Assembly (NCBI GenBank): GCA_002900995.3
Contig: CM035307.1
Coordinates: forward strand, 2,046,001-2,110,000
Direction: 5' to 3'
Length of the DNA stretch: 64,000 nt
From: Ganoderma boninense
Lineage: Eukaryota; Basidiomycota; Agaricomycetes; Polyporales; Polyporaceae
How positions within the stretch are numbered: the stretch's first letter is position 1; every line of letters begins with the position of its first letter. Both the position numbers and the translations under genes were made by a program. Positions 44,832 to 57,500 of the stretch are shown here, one piece after another. The notes below the pieces were generated by a model, which was not told where the DNA came from, made no database searches, and saw nothing but the letters and a program-made list of their open reading frames with translations.

Positions 44832-46537
44832 CGGATCCTTCTTGTCTTACGATCGCGCTGCGGTAAAACCCGCTACGATGTTCTGGTCCTTGGGTAGTTG
44901 GAACATACCCTAATCTACAGTACGCAACTGTATCAATACCCACACTACGTTTCGATGCTTTCACGACATACCATCCTGCACAAGTAATCGTCCGTTGTCT
45001 GTACCGCCGCAAATTTGACTAGATGCGCTCGCATTTCATAGCCATAGGTTGTAATACGCTCTGTCATCTGATTATAATAAAGCTTACGTCGATAACCCAT
45101 GGCGACTAGCTAACCATACTGCTTATGTGCTGCGTCTTAGGTCCTGGGCATGTCGTAGTGAACTGGTAATATTTCTAGCAGCAAAGCCGTCGCAGACCGT
45201 CCTCGCAAGCAACACTCACTGCCATACCCTTCAGATACCGAGCGATACGGCCCGAACTGAAGATCTCCTCAACATGTGTGCTGGGCGTCGCGCCCTCTGC
45301 CGCGAGTGATGCGCGACGGGCCCATACACGACGACAGGGTGGCGACGCGGGGTGTGAACGAGACGGTGTTCCCGGCCAGGTGGAGAAAGGGTCATCGATC
45401 CGTTCGGGAATCGACGCTACTTCCTGCTCATGGAGCTAGGAGTGTACAGTTAGCAGCTCTGTATGTCTCGCTAGGGTCCCTGGAGATCGCCGAGACATGG
45501 GTGCGGGTGGTGGGTGAGGACAGTGGCTGCGCCCTATTACGGAGCGATGAGTATGGTCGCACCCTGTCTGAGCTGCGGGCCACCGGTGAGATAGGGTCGG
45601 AGACAGAGACATGGTGCGCCCACATTGTGCAACGGTCGGTGAAAAGAATCCATGAATACCGAGGCCCGAAACTATCCGGCTTCTTGGCCTATGGCGGAAG
45701 AGGACGATTTGGTGGACATGAACGCGGGCCTCGACGTGCATTTTGTGGGTCCAGCACGAGCGCATCTCGTCAAGAGCATCTAATGGCACACGGACGTTGT
45801 TCAAATGAAATCGATACAATTGAAAACTTCTTCCTTCCCGCACAAGCGGCCGCGGGACTCGCCATGTTCCGTCCGCAGGCAAGGGAGGCACGCGAAGAAC
45901 ATGAACCGTGGCGAGCCGTGATGTCGTGGATAATCGATTTTTCTGTACGGCCTGTTTTCCTGTGGTCGGCGATCCGCCGAACATCCAGCAATAGCAGTAT
46001 AGACATGTCGAGTACGTCCACAGCCTTGATGCTCCTCTCTACTCCCTGGGGCGTGTTTAGAGAGAATTTCAATCGAAGCGCAGCACCGTCTTAAAGATTT
46101 CCACTATTAACATGGAGGCTACTGTGGCGTGCGCCGATCCTCCCTCCCCTGGTTTACGACTGTCAGATTGCCTCGAACTAAATTTCAGGGCACATTCACC
46201 TGAGAAGCAACCTTGTTATAGGCCGCGCCGTAGAAGACGGAGAAGGTTTAGTTGACAATGACTATCTTCATTCACAAAGTACGGTTTCGTATGAACGAGG
46301 GTACTTGCAAGGCCCGGATCCCCTCGTCAGAAGTATGAGAAGCACGCCGTATCTGCATGTAACTATTGGACCGACGAATGTGGAATCAAGATGAAGAGGT
46401 CACAATTGCAAGAGCACTTCCGCGTTCTTATGCATGACGGCGTCTCGGAGCGGACCGTTCGACGCGTAGAAAGCTTCTGCGTTGCGTGAAAACCATTCAA
46501 CCATCTCGACGCTAACGGCTAGGGACGGTACTGATGT
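44832..46537. other. Unassigned 1.7-kb region
   Basis: Two long frames oppose each other: 45276-46094 (+, 272 codons) and 45436-45984 (-, 182 codons). Neither shows a signal peptide, membrane span, known domain or a fungal intron pattern, and both could be by-products of GC-rich DNA. No gene is called here. Confidence 0.4.
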
Positions 46538-47658
46538 TTAGCCTGTCATGGCGCGCGAAGAAGCCGCGAAACGCGTACCCGGGAAGTCCGACCCAAAGAG
46601 TACGCGATCGGCGCTTACGAAGGTTTGGATTGCTGCCAACGTTGCCTCGTGCGTACTCAGCGCAGTGTCATAGTAGAAGGTTTTGAAGTCCTCCAAGATC
46701 TCCTCGTGCGATAGTGGGCAGCCCATATGCCTAGATAGGACAGCCACTCGGGGGGCAAGGAAGGGAGTAACCCCTCCAAGGTGGGCCAGAATGATCTTGA
46801 CATTCCGGAAACGACGTTTCTTGCCGGACACGACGAGGTGAGCGGCGGCCTTGAACGTCTCGTTAGGGACCTGGAAGTTGGTGGAGTTTCGTGAGCGAAT
46901 ATCACGGAGAATAGTACCTTGTCCGACAGCTTACTTCCGTCACAGGGATGCCAAGGTATGGGTGCGGGTATGGAGTGGACGATGGAACCTGGGCGCCGTG
47001 AAGGAAGACAACTGCGGCTCTCCTGTCGAGCTCTTCCCAGATGGGGTCAAACGCGTCATCGCCGATGTATTCTCCATACGAGTGGGGAGCTCAGCTTCGC
47101 GGCTTGGGTGAGGGCAACGGACTCACTCGCTTCGGACCCTTCTCCGTACGAAGACGATAGCACAACGCCGCACGCTTCTAGCTCGTCCAAGGCGAACTTT
47201 ATCTCGTCAAGACCGCCTTGGGCACCACGATCACACTTAGCGAAATTGGCGCTTCGAGGAAGAAGAAGGAAAGCGGTTTACCTTGGGTATCGTAAAGGTT
47301 TGGCATGCAGGCGAAGAACGCGAACCTTCCCGGATAGCTTGCAGAGATCTGCGAACCCAAGCAGTTGAATCCTCTCGCTGAGTTGCGGTTCTCATCGCCA
47401 ACCGGTCCTGCAGGAAGCCCAGCAGGCATAGACAGGACGGCTAAGCGAATTCCGAGCTTGTCCATAGCCTCCAAGCTGATCTCTGGCGTCCAGGGGAGGT
47501 TCTCGGCAGGAGTTTGCCAGCCCACACTCATGCTCAGCGCGGCTTTGCCGATCGACGTGGGAAAGATATGGTGGTGAATGTCCACACGGGTGGGCTGAGG
47601 GTCATCCTGAGTGTAAGGTTAGCACAGGGACAGCGATGCGAACATTGGCTCATACCAT
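46538..47658 (-). CDS. Amidohydrolase-2 family protein (ACMSD-like)
   Basis: A metal-dependent TIM-barrel hydrolase or decarboxylase. It begins with the metal motif VDIHHHIFPTSIGKAALS, then WQTPAENLPWTPEISLEAMDKLGI, LSMPAGLP, CLGSQISASYPGRFAFFACMPNL, GLDEIKFALDELEACGVVLSSSYGE, YIGDDAFDPIWEELDRRAAVVFLHG (metal His), SSTPYPHPYLGIPVTEVPNETFKAAAHLV, VKIILAHLGGVTPFLAPRV (His) and ADRVLFGSDFPG (Asp). Closest functional relatives are 2-amino-3-carboxymuconate-6-semialdehyde decarboxylases and gamma-resorcylate decarboxylases; the substrate is unknown. The start is unusual: the best ATG (47658-47656) is followed at once by a GTATGA donor, so the first exon would end right after the start codon. One intron is only 37 nt (47126-47090). 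Adjacent to an SDR on the same strand. Confidence 0.85.
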
Positions 47659-47910
47659 TGCGGAGTCCGCAAGAGGCCACTTAATGTCGTGAGGCTCAGA
47701 AGAACGTGATTGCAGGGCCTGCGAAGCGAGTTATATAGTCGTGGCTCTTTACGTGGAATGATTACGGGCGTCGGCTAAGCTAATCTCAGTTAACTCACCG
47801 TCTGCCAATAACAATGTCCGGGCTGGTTTCTGGAATGGTAGAAATCTAATTCACACCTTCTGCGATACAATTAAGGCTAGTTTGTGAGCAACCTTCTAGT
47901 TCACTTCTGT

Positions 47911-48912
47911 TTATGCTCTCCGGAACTCCTTCAATGAATCGTCGTTCCAAGAAATGAACTGGCCACTGAGAGATTTCGGTGCCTTCAGAGCAAGTGCTGC
48001 CGTGACGTGGCCAGCGTCCTCGGGAGCGACAAGTTGCCCGCCGGCGTGGACGTTTACAAAGGTCTGATGGGCATCTGCGGGCATGGTGGCGACACCGCGC
48101 TCACGGATTAGGGTTTGCATCTAGAGGCATGGAAATGAGCAAAGCGACATGAAAAGGGCCGTGTGCCGCCTACACTGGTGTCGACCATTCCCGGGCGGAC
48201 TGCGACGAACGTCACATCCGGCTCTTCTCGAGCAATTGTCCTTGCGCCCATTGTCAGTCTTCCATCCGCGACGGACACCCAAAAGGAGAATGACTTACCT
48301 GCATAGGCTGTTCATTGCTGCCTTGCTGGCATTGTACGGGCCCCAACCAGGAATGTTCCCGGTGGCGGCGCCAGAGCTCATGAAAACGAGGCGTCCGCCA
48401 TGTGAGCTCCTGCGGAGCTCGGGGAGCGTGGCCCGGATGGCGGTGACGAGGGAGAAGAAGTTGACATCGAAGTGCTGCTTCCACTGCTCGATGGGAATGT
48501 CGTCCGAAGCGATCTTGCCCATGGGTTCGAGCACGCCAGCATTTAGAATGACGCCATCAATGCCCTCGTATTTCTCCACGCCATGCGATACAGCAGAGCC
48601 AACAGCAGCAGCATCGGTCCTACGATCCCCGCTAAGGACAGACGGTCGTTACGCATACAGCGAGGGACGCACACATCGCATTCCAATGCTAACAGGGATT
48701 CCTTGTGAGCGTCAACGAGACTCTGGAGCGCGGGTCCTCTGGTGCGAGAGAGGGCGACGACGTTTGTGTTGAAAGTCTCGAGGAGGATCTTGGTGATGGC
48801 GAGGCCGAGGCCTCTGGAGACAATGGTCAGCGGGTGGGGATGCGCGGATGGGAGGTGGATGGGATATGCACTTGGACGCGCCGGTCAAGAGAACAGTGGG
48901 CCTGGGAGGCAT
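47911..48912 (-). CDS. Short-chain dehydrogenase/reductase
   Basis: Rossmann-fold NAD(P) oxidoreductase. MPPRPTVLLTGASKGLGLAIT carries the TGxxxGxG cofactor motif, rebuilt across an intron. Then LLETFNTNVVALSRT, IDGVILNAGVLEPMGKI (NAG), HFDVNFFSLVTAIRATLPEL, GGRLVFMSSGAATGNIPGWGPYNASKAAMNSLC (catalytic Ser, Tyr and Lys of YxxxK), VTFVAVRPGMVDT, and a C-terminal part with FVNVHAGGQLVAPEDAGHVTAALAL and LSGQFISWNDDSLKEF. The layout fits a classical SDR related to sepiapterin-reductase-like fungal proteins. About five exons, intact frame. It lies 253 bp upstream of the amidohydrolase on the same strand and is divergent from PDB1, 234 bp away. Confidence 0.92.
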
Positions 48913-49146
48913 GGCCGATGGCGGGAGATGGTGTCAGGACTGCCGCAGAAGGAGAGACCGTTGCCGCCGCGTCGTGCCACCGGGCCGTGGACGACAGTCT
49001 CTCTAATGTTTGGGGCGCGTGATGGGCGCTTACCAAACGGCGGGGCGAGCGCGTCCGAGCGCTCAGCCACCTCACGACTCCCCATCCAATCCTCGGCCCA
49101 GGCCACGTCCCTTCCTTGCCTCTCCTCATCCTCCCTCCAAAAAGCC

Positions 49147-50567
49147 ATGGCATCGCGCATCGCACTCTCTCGTCTCGCCCCTGCTGTTGCTCGGGCCAGG
49201 CATCCGCGGTCTCTTGGCATCCGATTTGCGCGAGGATATGCCTCCCAAGGTGGACACACGGTGTGTCCAAACCACGACTTTCAGTCCGTTCACAAGCCTC
49301 ATGTATCCTATAACAGATGACCGTCCGCGAAGCTCTCAACGCGGCAATGGAGGAGGAGATGCTCCGTGACGAGAACGTCTTCGTCCTCGGCGAGGAAGTC
49401 GCGCGGTATAATGGCGCATACAAGGTACGCACGCCTGGCCCACTTCCATCGTCTCCGCCTTCTCATCTCCGGATCAGGTCACGAAAGGCCTTCTTGACAA
49501 ATTTGGCGAGAAGCGCGTCGTCGACACGCCCATTACTGAGATGGGTTTTGCCGGTCTCGCTATCGGTTCTGCGTTTGCTGGTCTCCGACCGATGTAGGTC
49601 GGTCACCGTTATGCCCGAAATGAATTACTTACACGTCTTGCAGCTGCGAGTTCATGACCTTCAACTTCGCCATGCAAGCCATTGATCAAATCATCAACTC
49701 CGCGGCGAAGACCCACTATATGTCCGGCGGCGTTTTGCCTTGTCCCATCGTCTTCCGTGGTCCCAACGGTGCTGCTGCCGGTGTTGCCGCACAACATTCA
49801 CAAGACTACGCCGCGTGGTACGGTTCCGTGCCCGGTCTCAAAGTCGTCAGCCCATGGAGTGCGGAGGATTGCAAAGGCCTGCTCAAGGTAAATATCCATC
49901 CAGAAATATATTCGAACAGGCGCTCATGGACTCCGCCAGGCCGCTATCCGTGACCCCAACCCCGTCGTTTTCCTCGAGAACGAGCTGATGTACGGCGTGA
50001 CGTTCCCCATGTCCCAGGAGGCCATGTCGGACAACTTCTTGCTTCCCATTGGCAAGGCCAAGGTCGAGCGTGAGGGCAGTGACGTCACCATTGTCGCGCA
50101 CAGCAAGATGGTGACACACAGCTTAGAGGCCGCTGATGAGCTTGCGAAGGAGGGCATCAAGGCTGAGGTTATCAACTTGCGCTCCATTCGCCCACTGGAC
50201 ATCGAGACGATCAACAAGTCGCTCAAGAAGACGAACCGGTATGCACCGTGGTTTCTCATACGCGTCGCATATAACTAAGCATGCTGTAACAGTCTTGTAG
50301 TCGCAGAGGGTGGCTTCCCCGCGTTCGGTGTCGGTAGTGAGATCTGCGCGCAGGTCGTCGAGACCGAGGGTTTCGACTACCTTGACGCGCCTGTTGAGCG
50401 TGTCACTGGTGCTGACGTGCCCACCCCCGTAAGTTGAAGTCTAAAGACATGGCTGGTACAGTCGCTAACTATGTTTTTAGTACGCCGTCAACCTCGAGAA
50501 CCTCACTTTCCCCGACACCAACGTTGTCGTCAAGGCCGCTAAGCGGGCTCTGTACCGGAGTAACTGA
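49147..50567 (+). CDS. PDB1: Pyruvate dehydrogenase E1 component beta subunit, mitochondrial
   Basis: Beta subunit of the thiamine-dependent E1 that decarboxylates pyruvate in the PDH complex of the mitochondrial matrix. The leader [24 protein letters not shown] is Arg-rich and lacks acids, as a presequence should. Then [42 protein letters not shown] (TPP-site Glu), [105 protein letters not shown], and the transketolase C-terminal domain with [22 protein letters not shown] and [15 protein letters not shown]. Seven exons, intact. The second exon joins after GGHT by a GTGTGT donor, which keeps MTVREAL in frame. Confidence 0.97.
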
Positions 50568-50754
50568 GCTTGGTGCGCTGACTTGGCGGTCGTCTTGCGG
50601 TGACGGTGATGGAGTAGATTGCTGTCCATGGCACAGGAGGCTTTAGACTTTATATTACTTGTTGCGTTGCTATCATTGCACTGTTATTCTACACATAGCT
50701 TCTGTACTTCATCCTTCGTGTGCTGTAAGATCCTCGAGGGCGTTTCGATGACGG

Positions 50755-53443
50755 CTACACAAGGGCCCGAAGTCGTACACGGACGGCGTTTGCGTGGGCA
50801 TCCAGACCTTCGCAGTCTGCGAGGGTGGCTACCACCGGGCCAAGACCCTTGAGGCCGTCTGCAGTGACCTCCTGGGAGGTGATGTGTTTTTGGAAGGACA
50901 AGGTGTTGACCCCGCTGAATTGCCGTGCGTACCCGTTTGTGGGCAACGTGTGGTTGGTTCCTGAGGCATAGTCTCCGCAGCTGGAGTCGTGTCATAAGAT
51001 TAAGATCAGCACAGCATACCACGCCGTCGTGGACGAAGAACACGGACCTCTCCGGGGAGTATGGGCCAACGAACACGCTGCCCGCATTTTCTACCGCAGC
51101 AACCGCCGCGGGGGCGTCCTCCAAGTGCAGGATCAAGTGCTCTGGCGCGTAATCGTTCGAGAACGCGATCGCCTCTTCGACAGAACCCGTGCGGACGATA
51201 ATGCTCTTCGGGATCGACTTACGCACGATGTCCACGCGGGTCAGCGCGCGGGCCTGGCGGTCGACCTCAGCCTCGATCTCTGCGATGCGCTCTGGGGGAA
51301 GGCCGACGGCAACGAGGACGACCTGTGAGTCGACGCCGTGCTCGGCCTGCGAGAGGAGGTCGGCAGCGACGAAGGCGGCATCGGCGGTGTGGTCCGCGAC
51401 GACGAGGACCTCGGAGGGGCCTGCGGGCATGTCAATGGCGACGAGGGCGTCGGTGTCGTTCTGGACGAGCATCTTCGCGGCCGTGACCCACTGGTTGCCC
51501 GGGCCGAAGATCTTGTCGACCTTGGGTACGGACGCGGTGCCATACGCGAGCGCGGCGACGGCCTGCGCGCCGCCCGCCTTGAGGATCGCGGACGCGCCGA
51601 CGAGCTGCGCAACGTACATGACCTCGGGGGAGACACTACCGTCGGACCGTGGGGGCGTCGCAAGAACGATCTCCTTGCAACCCGCCACCTGCGCTGGGAT
51701 TCCGAGCATCAGCGCGGTGGAGGGCAGGATCGCGGTGCCGCCGGGGACGTAGAGGCCGACACGTGCGATAGGGCGGGCGAAGCGCGAGCAGACGACACCA
51801 GGCATGGTCTCGACCCGCAGCGTCGTCTCCGCTGCCTGCGCCTTGTGGAACTTGTGGATGTTCGCGTACGCGACGTCGATCGCGGCGCGCACGTCGTCGG
51901 AGAGCACCATTGTCTCTGGCGCGAAAGGGGGCCGGATGACGGGCGAGGCGAGCTGCGCCTTGTCGAACTTGGCGGTAAGCTCGAGGAGCGCGGCGTCGCC
52001 CCGCGCCCGCACGTCGTCAACAATCGGGCGCACCTTGGCGATCATCTCGTCGGACTTGAGCACGGGCCGGCGGAGCAGCTGCGCGCGCTCCGCCGCGGTC
52101 GTCGCGGAGAGGTCGTGCGTGCGCATCCGGATGGGCGCGCCGGAGTCTTCTGGACCGCCTCCAGTAGCAGGGGGAGGCACTGTCGCCGCTGGTTGCGCGG
52201 GAGGGGCTTCTGTGCTCGTGCTCGCTGCGCTATGCGCAGCAGGGCCTTCTGTGGGGTAAAGTTTTGAGGTCCATTGCGGCTTCGCATTGCCTGGACGCCG
52301 TGTCACCTTCTTTGCCTTCTGGTCAAGCGATCGCGCGATGTCGGCGAGAGACACGCCCCCCGCGATGCAACGTGTCAGGGCGAAGTAGAGCAGATCCGCA
52401 GCCTCGAAGGCGATCTCCTCCGCCGTATCCGCACGGCAAAGCTCGTCCGCCTCTTCCATGATCTTGGAGCGGAGTAACTCTGGATCCTCGAACAACCTGC
52501 GCGTGTACGAGCCTTGCGGCGCGAAGTCGAGGCGAGACTTGAGCGTGTGCTCGAGCGCGGAGAGCCCGCTGAGCTCGCCGGTGCCGAAGCAGGACTGCTG
52601 TTCGAGGTGGCAGAAGCCCGCGCCGTGCTGGACGACGGAGAACTCTAATGCATCCGCGTCGCAGTCGAGACGGATGCGGACGACGTCCTGCGTCGCGCCT
52701 GAGGTCTCGCCCTTTCGCCAGAGACCGTGCTTGCGGGACTGGTACACGCCCTTGCCGGAGACGATGCTCTCCTGGATCGACTCTAGGGACGAGTAGACGA
52801 GGCCGAGTGTGCGTCCGCCATCGAGGTGGGAGGAGACGACGGTAGGGAAGAGCCCATCCTTGCGATCGGAGGCAATGTTGGCGAGGAATGCGTCCGCGAC
52901 GTTGATCCGTTTGGCGTCCGTAGGAGCAAGGGTGAGGAGGGATGTTGGGATGACCAGTGTTGTATTCGCGGCATGGAGGGCGCGGATGGTCGACCGCGAA
53001 GGAGGCTCTACAGATGCGGCAGGAAGGACATGCACGGACGAACCTGCAAAGAAGCGGGTGAAGGAGCTTATGAAGTCGACATCGACGGAGGGGGTTTTGA
53101 TGAGGACGCCGGAAACTGCATTCCGGATGGTGTCGGAGACGGCAGAGACGTTGGCGACGTCGAGCAAGAGGAGAAGCCTGTGTGCGGGTACGACTCCGGT
53201 AAGTCCCTTTGCGAGTGCTAGAGGGACGATGACCTTGTCCGCGCCTTGATCGAGGAGGGAGATGATATGGTCTATGCTGAGAGGTGAGTCATTGTCGACC
53301 AAGATGTAGCGGGTCGCATTTTTGGGGACGGAGGTGGCAGCTGCGAAGTGTGGGGGCAAAATGAGAGGCCCGATGCGTGCGAGGGGGGCGAGTAGGGCAC
53401 CGTCGCCAACGTCGGCGTCGAGTAGAGGGAGGAAAACGGACAT
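50755..53443 (-). CDS. HIS4: Trifunctional histidine biosynthesis protein (HisI-HisE-HisD)
   Basis: Carries out three steps of histidine synthesis: phosphoribosyl-AMP cyclohydrolase, phosphoribosyl-ATP pyrophosphatase and histidinol dehydrogenase. Start at [13 protein letters not shown] (53443); an upstream TTG is not needed. Cyclohydrolase part: [60 protein letters not shown]. Pyrophosphatase part: [39 protein letters not shown]. Histidinol dehydrogenase part: [127 protein letters not shown]. One intron (66 nt) splits S of SPESCGDY. Typical length, intact frame. Confidence 0.98.
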
Positions 53444-54541
53444 GAGGAACGGGGAGATGCTCAGATGGGACAAGCGACTCGGAGGAGGCGATCAGAGATC
53501 CGGAATGAGTCTGGCGGCTCCAAAGATCCTTAGACGAGATCTACAGCACTGACTCGTCTGCGCTGTCGACGGTCCGCCTGTGCGTCCACTTCATTGCTCG
53601 ACGTCGAAGCTGGGCGCACTCAGAGTGGTAGACAAGGAAGCTGGATTGAATGCAGCCTTGCCTTTGCAGAGGGGGGCCGCATGATGGAGGGACTGTGCTT
53701 GCGAGGATTGACCAGCTATGTCGGACAAAATGACTGGAGATAAATGGCACGCATTCAAAGAGACAAAGCATAGAGACTGAACATGCGAACATGCAATCAC
53801 GTCGTGACCGACCCCAAAAGGCTGTTGCTGCTCGTGGGGTAGGTCTGTGGCTCAACAATCCATGGTGCTCACTGCTCAGGCGAATTTTCAAGGGGAGGGC
53901 CTCGCCCAGTGGTCTGTCGGAACACGCTGATTGCATACCATCTGCCTGTCGTTGTCCTCGTTGCCAGCACATACAAATCTATGCTTCGCGGACACAGAAG
54001 GCGAATCGGCAGGGCGGCAGATGCATGGAAGAGAGCGGGCGCTCGCACAAATTACCGTAGCAAAAGGTACCACGGACGATCACATGAGGCGGAAGAAACG
54101 CGCAGGGGACGCCTCACTCGAGTCGGGGGAGAGGACAAAGGAGAACTGGCGGAGAAGGAGGACGGGACAAGGGGCATTGGAGGAGGAGAATGGGAAAGAC
54201 TGTAGCAGACGAGAGGCGGTGATGCTGCGATGTGTTGAAACTTGAGTGGGCGAGGCCGAAAGAGGCATTGATCGAACACGACGCGTCAACAAGGTACAAC
54301 AAAGGCGGTTGTGGCACGGACGCGGTGCTGACGCTGGACGGGGGCGCGCAGGCTGAGGCGGAGGCAGGAGCGGCTTGGATCTCTCGATCCTGCAGCACAC
54401 AAACAAAGATACCCTTCAGTTTGCCTTCCCGACGCCTTCCCTCCATAAATACCCCCGCCTTCCTCCAGATCGCATCGCTTCCCACTTCTCCCTCCTCCCC
54501 TCCCCCTCTCGCTATTTCTCTCTCCTCTACCCCACCATCCT
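53444..54541. promoter_or_regulatory. Divergent region HIS4 / Argonaute with TATA-like box
   Basis: CATAAATA at 54444-54451 lies about 95 bp upstream of the Argonaute start and is followed by a CT-rich tract, a plausible core promoter. The remaining DNA shows no supported gene. No TGACTC general-control element was found that I can vouch for upstream of HIS4. Confidence 0.45.
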
Positions 54542-57500
54542 ATGCCTCCCCGTGCAGCTCCCGGTGGCTCTGGCTCTGGCCGCGGTCGTGGCAGTAGGGG
54601 TGGCTCCACTGCTGCTCCCTCCCCTAGCCGCGGCGGCCCTCCCCCCGTGGCGCTTTTAGAGGTCGCGCCACCCCCGCCGCCTCTGCTGGTCGCGTAGCCC
54701 CCACCACCGTCGGCTTGCCAGACACTAGCGCTCATATCACCACCGTTGGTGTCAAGCGCACAGCCTTTGGTCAGAGCGGTCGCGCTCTCAATGTCTGGAC
54801 CAACCACTTCGAGGTTAAAATCCCCGAAGATGAGATCTATCATTACGACGGTCCGTCCCAGCCTATGTTCCCCCTTCTGTCTGATATCCTCAAGCTGTAC
54901 CCCATGTCATATAGTTGGTTCGTATTCGCCCTATGCTCCGCGTGTGTTCGCTCGCTGACCCTGCCTTTTCTAGTCATCTCTCCCTCGGAGAAAACACTTC
55001 CTGCGCGTCTCAATTTAGAGATCATCGAACGCCTTCAAACCAAGATCGCACCCGAAGTGTTCACCCCCCCGGTCGTATACGACGGGAGGAAAAACATTTT
55101 CTCTCCTCGCGAGCTCCCGTTCCCCTCGGGGGCCCAAGAGGTGTGCCACTCATCCTGCTCTTTGCTGCAACCTCTAACTTCATCCTTGTAACAGTTTAGT
55201 TTCACCCTTGCCGATCCTCCCGCTCCGCAAGAAGGAGGTCAGGGTGGTGGTGAGAGGGGTCGTGGCCCTAAGGTCTACAAGGTCAAACTGACCCATGTGG
55301 CCACTATCAACCCCGAGTAGGTGCCTTTATATGCACCTAGTCAACATATCAGACTCATCATCATTCAGGGTACTCGCCCGTTTCCTGCAGGGCAAGCAGT
55401 CACACGACAACACTGTCCTGACGGCGATCACTGTAAGTTCTATCTGGACTTACTTCTCTTCCTCTTCATTAACAGTTTCCACGACATGCATAGGCCCTCA
55501 ACGTTGTTATTCGCATGGAGCCTACCATGAAATACCCTTTCAATGTTCGCTCTTTCTTCACCTCCCGCGAGACGGCCCCCATAGGCGGCGGAATCGTCCT
55601 CTGGAGAGGATACTTCCAGTCCGTGCGGCCTGCAATTGGCCGCATGCTCATCAACGTCGATATTTCTACGGCGGCTATGTACAAGCCAGGCCGCGCTATC
55701 GACGTTGCCCTTGAGTTGCTCGGTGTGACTCAAAGGGGTCCACTCGCTCTGTCGCCCAAGCACGGGTTTCCTGAACGCGAGCTCATCAAGCTTCAAAGGT
55801 TTCTGTCAGGTGTACGGATCACCGTCGATATTCCTGGACGGCCGACGACCGGTCGGCGCCCGCCTCGCGTCATCAAGAAGCTCACGAAAGCGGGCGCGAA
55901 CAACCTGTCGTTCACGATGCGCGACGGGAAGACCATCACGGTCGCTCAGTACTTTGAGAAGACGCATAACTACCGTCTTCAGTTCCCGGACATTGTGTGC
56001 ATCGAGGTGTGTTTCACCCTTCGATACGGTCTTAGGTTACCTAATGTTCAATGTCATGGGCTTAGGTTGGATCCGGCGCCATCATCCCGATGGAGTGCTG
56101 CACCATCCCCGCAGGACAAATCATGCGCAAGCAGGTGCCCCCGGAGAAGACTAAGGATGTCCTCAACTTTGCCACGAAGAAGCCTCACGAGCGACTTCAG
56201 AGCATCCGCGCTGCACTCGGCGTCCTCAACTATGGGCAGTCAGAATACGTCCGGGTGCGTTCATACACTTGCTTATCACAAGTCAGCTCTTAATGATTGG
56301 CTGTCCTGTACAGCAATTCGGTATGCATGTCAGTCCGAACGCCGACGTCCAGTCCCTCCAGGCGCGGATCCTGGACCCGCCGACTCTTATGTACGGGGCC
56401 CAAAGCCGCCAGCCCACAATTGTAAGTTTCCTCAATCTGCTCTTGTGCCCCCAGCTCTGACGATCGCTCCGAAGCAACCGCGCGACGGTCAGTGGAATAT
56501 GGTCGACAAGAAGTTTTACCGGCCTGTCACCATCAACCGGTGGGTCGTCGTGGTCTACGAGCGCGAACAGCGCTTCAACAGAGACACCGCGTACGATCTC
56601 GTTCGGAACTTCCTCGAGCAGTTCGCAGCAGTTGGTTCGCGTGCTCGTGCTCTCCCATCGCATCCTCTTCTCACAGTTTTTGACAGGAATAAGGTGCATG
56701 GAGAACGACCCTGTTGTGCTCTGGGAGCGACCGACAAATATCGCTGTTGTAAGTTCCAAGGGAGTCGTCTGGATTAGGAGTATGGAACTCACGTTGATAT
56801 GGTAGTCTCTCCAAAACGCCGGGAAGAAGGTCATCGAGAAGCACAGGAACAGCGGTCCTGGACCAGATCTCATGATCGTGGTACTCCCTGAGTCGTCGGC
56901 CGACATGTACCAGAGCGTTAAGCAGTAAGCTTGATCTCTTGTTGCCACGCTCACAGTATATGAAGCTCATGTACCGTAGCTTTGGCGACATTATTCGGGG
57001 TGTTGCCACGCAGTGCCTGAGAAGCAGTAAATGCAATAGGGCAAACAAGCAATACTTTGCGAATGTCTGCCTTAAGTAAGTCGTCATGATCCATGCTGGC
57101 CACTGCGCGGGATACTAATCGGCTTGTAGGATCAACCCCAAGATGGGCGGGATCAATACGATCCCTGAAGCACGTTCCGTCCCGGTCCTCACCGACCCAC
57201 GGAACCCCACGATCGTCATGGGTGCAGACGTCATCCACCCGGCACCTGGTGCAGACGGTCGTCCTTCATTCACCGCCCTTGTCGGCAACGTTGACTCGGA
57301 AACGGCCAAGTACATCGCAGACTGCCGTGTCCAGACGTCGCGGCAGGAGATGATCGATGACCTCGAGGCCATGGCCACGGCGCAGATCTCTATGTACAAG
57401 AAGTACCGCCAAGCTGTGGAGAAGAAGTCTCCAGATCCGAAGAGGGTTATCTTCTACCGGGATGGCGTGTCCGAAGGACAGTTCCAGCACGTCCTCGAGT

